A stretch of DNA of 64,000 bases, taken from Aegilops tauschii subsp. strangulata. Taxonomy: Eukaryota > Streptophyta > Magnoliopsida > Poales > Poaceae. The stretch is from contig NC_053041.3 of assembly GCF_002575655.3 (NCBI RefSeq), forward strand, positions 372,665,054 to 372,729,053. The letters are read 5' to 3'. The position numbers were made by a program, and so were the translations under genes. This document shows, piece after piece, positions 59,977 to 64,000 of this stretch. Within the stretch, counting starts at the first letter, position 1. Each line of letters begins with the position of its first letter. The notes below the pieces were generated by a model. The model made no database searches. It was not told the origin of the DNA and saw only the letters and a program-made list of their open reading frames with translations.

Positions 59977-60863
59977 TGTCGGATTACGGGTTCTGGCAAA
60001 CCCTTGAGGTTCGAACACTGAGGTGCGCACAAAGATCTCTCTCTCCCTAGCTCGCTCTCACATCGATCTTAAGGCCTAGCTCGACGAACCCAAGGAACAA
60101 GAGACACGAGAGTTTATACTAGTTCGGGCCACTGTTGTGGTGTAATACCCCACTCCAGTGTGGTGTGGTGGATTGCCTTGTAGGCTGAGGATGAACAAGT
60201 ACAAGGGATGAACAGCCTCCTGACGAGAGGTGTTCTTGAGCTCGGTGAGCTTGTGTGTGCAAGGATGGTCCGAATGATCCTCGCCTAGCTAGGGTGGTGG
60301 TAGTCCTATTTATAGAGGCCCGGGTCCTCTTCCCAAATGTTAGGCGGGAAAGGGATCCCACAACGGCCAATTTCGACGGGAGACAACTAGTACAAGTTAT
60401 CCTGACAAAAGGTGGTCTTCGCCTGCCAAAGGCTCTGGTGGTGACGCCGCCGTGGGCTCCGCGGTGACCTCCGTCCTGCCGTCCTGCTGGTCTTGGTCTC
60501 TTTGCACCGATATGGAAACCTTTGCCTGACGCCTCGGGACTCCTCACCTGCGCCTGCCCCTCTACCACCAAAGAGGCAACTGGTACTCTGCGCTCGCTGG
60601 CGCCCGCCTGGCTTGGGTCGTCATGGCTCACGTCACGTGAACCTCGCGAGGTACCCCTTGCATGGATATCTTCGCTCCTCGGGAGCCAGCCTAGCGAGGC
60701 TGCCCCTGAGGAGGTCTTGTGTCGTCCGCCTCACGAGGCTTGGGCCCTCGCGAGGGTCTTGAGTGGTTGCTGATGAAGATGGGCTGTACCAGGCCGCTAG
60801 CTCAGCCACGCCCTGGGCCGCAGGCAGGCAAGTCTGGGTACCCCCGTTCCCAGGACGCCGACA
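59977..60863 (-). repeat. 3' LTR of a Gypsy element
   Basis: The LTR is 887 bp with terminal TGTCGG / CCGACA inverted bases. A purine-rich CGGGGACTAA (minus strand) adjoins it at 60864-60873, so the element reads leftward. Left flank ATTTC (59972-59976) is the presumed target duplication; the partner is beyond the window. Confidence 0.8.
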
Positions 60864-61106
60864 TTAGTCCCCGGCCCAAGGCGCGCTCGGACTTGGCTTC
60901 GAGGAGAAGCCAAAGGGCAAGTGCGGAGCGCCGCGGGCCCCAATAGCCTGCGGCCTTGATTGACGCATGGCGACTGACGGGACGTGGGCGTCTCTGCTTC
61001 CCCACGCTGCCTCGACAGCCTCCCGACTTGACGAGTCCCTGCTGCATGCAGAAGAAGAACCATCATTACCTACCATCGTGGAGGCCGGCGGTTGGCCTCC
61101 TTCTGG

Positions 61107-61113
61107 CTATAAA
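61107..61113 (+). promoter_or_regulatory. TATA box for the antisense ORF
   Basis: CTATAAATGAGG lies about 85 bases upstream of the ATG at 61196, in a GC-rich setting. Confidence 0.5.
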
Positions 61114-61195
61114 TGAGGAGGGGGGCGGAGCCCCCGTCACTCATCTCTTCCTCCATTCCGCCCGCTTCTTCTTCCTCCTCCTTGCTGCGTCACTC

Positions 61196-62010
61196 ATGGC
61201 ACCGATACGGAGATTCTCCGCCGCTGAGAAGGGGAAAACCCCCCACGAAGAGCCTGGGCCACTCCCACCGAAGAAGAGGTTGGCCCGCTCTCGCGACGTT
61301 GTCGTGAGGCCGGAGGTGACGAGGCCTTGGCACGAGCGGCCTCCCCCCGGCTACCCGTTGCCCTTGTACTCCTATGCGCAAGGCTCCGGAGGGGGAGGCA
61401 GCGGCCCGCGCCGCTCGCGCCTTGGCCGTGGTGGGCGTGCCGCGGCGGTGCGCGCCGCCGCCCCGCGAACCCACGCCGAGGGCTCCTCTCATGAACTCGT
61501 GGTGTGGGCGGCGATGCCACCCGCTCGTGGATCCGATTCCTGCAATTCTTCGCTGAAGAGATGCCATCGAGGGGGCCACTCGAGCTGTGGCTGCAGCACG
61601 CTGAGTGCGACACCCCGGCGACGGGAGCAGATGTTGAGGTCGTTTCCCCGGGCAAGATCTTCATGACCCACGGATGGGGTGAGGTCGCCCGCGCCTGCCG
61701 CTCGAAGGGCGCCCTCGCCATCCACTTCGAGTACGACGGCGCCTCCATGATGTTCTTCAAGGTCTTCGATGAGGAAGGCCGTCGCCTAGAATGCTGCCCC
61801 GGAGGGGGTCTCCAGGATGGCGCAGCGGTGGGTGCTAGCCCCGCCCTTGATCCTGCCGGCAGTTCCTCCAGCAGCAGCGACGGCGCCTGGGAGTCCAGTG
61901 AATCTCCCGAGCCCTACGAGACTCCGGAGATGAGTGACAACAGCTACGTGCCCCCGAGCTCTCGCCGTGCCCGGAGCGCTGCAGTGGCATCCACCCGTCG
62001 CCGCCGTTGA
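61196..62010 (+). pseudogene. Antisense accessory ORF with B3-like domain
   Basis: It starts at the ATG at 61196 (MAPIRRFSAAEKGKTP) with a basic, Pro-rich N terminus (PLPPKKRLARSR) resembling a nuclear localisation signal. A single-base frame change near 61520 joins it to the frame ending at 62010. The second half reads IRFLQFFAEEMPSRGPLELW, then VEVVSPGKIFMTHGWGEVAR and GALAIHFEYDGASMMFFKVF, which fits the B3 DNA-binding fold (strand, GW, then FxYDG and FxVxVF pattern). A Ser/acid-rich tail follows (SSSSSDGAWESSESPEPYE). It is opposite to the element's pol. I recall similar repetitive Triticeae ORFs. DNA binding is an inference. Confidence 0.65.
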
Positions 62011-63404
62011 TCTGGATGGGGTTGGCGTCAGCCCCCGTGGCCCACTATTGATGATGGCGTCGGCGGCGACGCCTGTAGATGCGACTCCTAGAAACCTTCA
62101 TCTTTTGTTCCCTGCGAGGAATCAAGGTGAACCCCGTGGGGGTGTGTAAAGGATTTGTAGTGCCTTTTGTGTCAATATCGTCCTTATTACGAAGATTTAT
62201 GATTGCGTGTCTTGCTTCGGCTTGGTCCCCCCTTTCCAACCTCGCGGTAGCTTAGTGCTCTACGCCGACAGGCCCCAGTCCCCAGGCAGGCTGCAGCCGT
62301 CGCTGGTATGCCAGGTCGCGATGTCGTGGTCAAGGCCAGGAGGTGAGCGGCCCGAGGTCCGGTAAGAGCTCCCGAGGCGCGATGCTCAAGAGGTCCCCTT
62401 TAGCGTGCAAGCAACTACCTGAAGGAAGGAAAGGAAGGTGGCGTCACCGTAGCAAGGCTGCAAGAGATGGGAATCCCATGTCACAGCGCTGGGCTGGTTT
62501 GAGTGCGAGACTTATCTTATCGGCCCTGGGTCGGCTTCCGTGTGCAGCATCCGATTCGTGCGTTAGCGGCTGTGAGACGATTGGGTTAGGCCCGCGCTGG
62601 CCTCCCTTTTTCACGCTCTTCTAGGTGCTCTTCGTCCTCTGGTCCCGACCCTCGAGCGAGCTCAGCCGCCGTTGGTATGCCAGGTCGCGATGCCATGGTC
62701 AAGGCCAGGGGGTGAGGGCTGGAGAGTCGGTAGGAGCTCCTGAGACGCCATGCTCAGGAGCCCCCCCTTTAACGCGCAAGCAAATTGTGTGAAAAAAGAA
62801 GGAGCCTGTGGTGCCGCCCGTTGTCAGCCTCCGGAGATTCCTGCAGGTTAGCGCGAGGGAGGAATACAGATTGAACCGTGCTTGCTGGTCTGCCATTGGT
62901 CGTTCCGTAAGAAGATGAAGGCACTGAGGGCCTGGTGAGGTGACGTGCGCGGGGCTTGCCGCGAGCCAGAGCTCGACCGCTCAGGTTTGTCAGCGTTGCA
63001 GGGACGGACCTGAGCACAAACACCGTGTCAGCATGTGTAGCCCCCGTTGCGGGATGAGCAGGAGGCCGGTCAGCAACGCGGGTGGCCGCGAGGGGCAACA
63101 GGTAAACTAGTGTTAATCATGAAATGACTCAAGCGATGAGGCAGGTTAGCTCAGATAGATGCAAGAACGATACATGCCACTGGGACAGACCCGAGCGGCC
63201 TGGGGATGATGCAACCCAAGAGGCGCTCCCAACAGAGTAAGCTAAAGATGCAAAAGGATACATGTCGTAGGGACAGGCCCATGCGACTTGGGGATAATGC
63301 TGCCCGAGGGGCGCCCCCAACTGAATGAACTGGAAAGAGTCACCTGATACCGTAGCTGGAGTGATGTTGGAGTAGTCATAGATGCATGCCGAAGAAGTTG
63401 CTCC
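62011..63404. other. Spacer with diverged repeats in the Gypsy element
   Basis: There is no gene. Two copies of a roughly 130-bp unit start at 62291 and 62661 (GGTATGCCAGGTCGCGATG core). Another tandem pair lies at about 63160-63240 and 63250-63330 (GACAGGCCC...GGGGATAATGC core). Confidence 0.65.
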
Positions 63405-63860
63405 TCATGAGCCGCTAGGGTCCTGAGCCTCAGGAGGCCCCGTAGGCCCAGGTGGCTCCTGAAGAACTGTCGCGATCTCCACCAGGACAGCATGATGCCT
63501 GGCCTCCTGAGCAGCCAGAATGCTCCGCAAGTGGCGCTGGAAGGTGACAGCCGCGTTCGGCAGGCCAAATGGCATGCGAACATAGCTGTGAGGTGGACCC
63601 TCGCACCGTCCAACGCACGAAGGCCAGAAACTTCCCTGAGATGCGGCTCGGTTGAGCCCGGGAATGTCGACACAGACGCGTAGCCCGCCGTCCTCGCCAG
63701 GATGGGGGCCGCGCCGGGTGGCGGGCGGCGGTCGCCGCGCATGGTCCTTGCCTCTTGAAGCTACTGTGTCGCCTTGGTGATGAACTCCTGAGCACTGGGC
63801 GCTCCACGCCTTGTGCCCTCTTGAGGGAAACGCGCGGCGAAGCACGCCTCCACATGGTGC
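63405..63860 (-). pseudogene. Gypsy reverse transcriptase fragment
   Basis: The minus-strand reading shows LRVCVDIPGLNRA (RT motif 1) and, after a deletion, SYVRMPFGLPNAAVTFQRHL (the MPFGLxNAPATFQR box). The catalytic YxDD box and the region between these motifs are missing, and no RNase H or integrase follows to the left. It is a remnant. Confidence 0.7.
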
Positions 63861-64000
63861 CCGAGCGCCTCTCGTGACGTTGGCTAGGTCTGAGGCCCTC
63901 CAGAAGAGAGCCCCCGAGCCCAGCTTGAGGAATCCGTCGGGCGCGCCTTCCTATGCGAGGGAGGGAGGCGCCCCGGCTGCGTGCGCAGATCCTGAGGTGG

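Larger units (their letters stand above)
59977..64000 (-). mobile_element. Gypsy element with antisense ORF, right part beyond window
   Basis: From the left it has the 3' LTR, an antisense (plus-strand) ORF with B3-like domain, tandem-repeat spacer and a decayed RT piece on the minus strand at the right edge. An extra antisense ORF between pol and the 3' LTR is known from Tat-lineage Gypsy elements such as maize Grande. The assignment to that lineage is an inference. Confidence 0.7.

Noticed and set aside
60493..61079. Several overlapping ORFs across the Gypsy LTR and its inner edge
   Set aside because: They cross the LTR boundary at 60863, show no family motifs, and overlap each other on both strands.

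Overview
The window is a Triticeae (wheat / Aegilops / barley-like) nuclear segment. The evidence is one complete gene whose protein I recognise as CslF6, the grass mixed-linkage glucan synthase, together with transposable elements of typical Triticeae type: Angela/BARE-like Copia elements, Athila-type Gypsy elements whose LTRs start TGATACG, a CACTA element with CACTACTAGGAAAA ends, a PIF/Harbinger element and a LINE. I cannot tell the species or subgenome from the sequence alone.

Left block, 1-37,103: transposons nested up to four deep. An Angela-like Copia element on the minus strand (20,957-37,103) was cut at its left by a Copia-type LTR element with a UBN2/CCHC gag (1-20,956, minus, running off the window). 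It was also split by an Athila-type Gypsy element (22,891-33,943; perfect TSD GTGGC), which itself carries a Harbinger element (28,198-30,995). The UBN2 element carries a solo LTR (2,029-16,143), and that LTR carries a 12.7 kb CACTA transposon (2,243-14,983). The CACTA holds a decayed TNP2 transposase, a second multi-exon ORF (Transposase_24 followed by a Ulp1-like region), a small viroplasmin/RNase-H1-like ORF, and captured host fragments: a vacuolar sorting receptor, an RCL1-type cyclase and an LRR stretch.

Gene island, 37,104-45,440: about 2 kb of upstream sequence with no recognised gene, then CslF6 in three exons (39,487-39,806, 41,435-42,179, 42,880-44,649). These give 944 residues with every glycosyltransferase motif intact. 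It is the only intact host gene in the window. A nine-codon uORF lies in its probable leader.

Right block, 45,441-64,000: a minus-strand LINE fragment is split by a complete Angela-like Copia element (46,558-55,252; perfect TSD CCAAT). Its left-hand portion ends where an Athila-type LTR and internal region begin (55,690-59,976, minus). A Gypsy element inserted into that (LTR 59,977-60,863) runs off the right edge. It carries a plus-strand ORF, antisense to its pol fragment, with a B3-like domain and its own TATA box.

Almost all transposon ORFs are broken by nonsense codons and frameshifts. The most unusual content is the gene-capturing CACTA and its accessory ORFs, and the antisense B3-like ORF. 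Family names rest on recalled protein and LTR patterns; terminal repeats, TSDs, splice sites and motifs were read directly. All divergence figures are hand counts.
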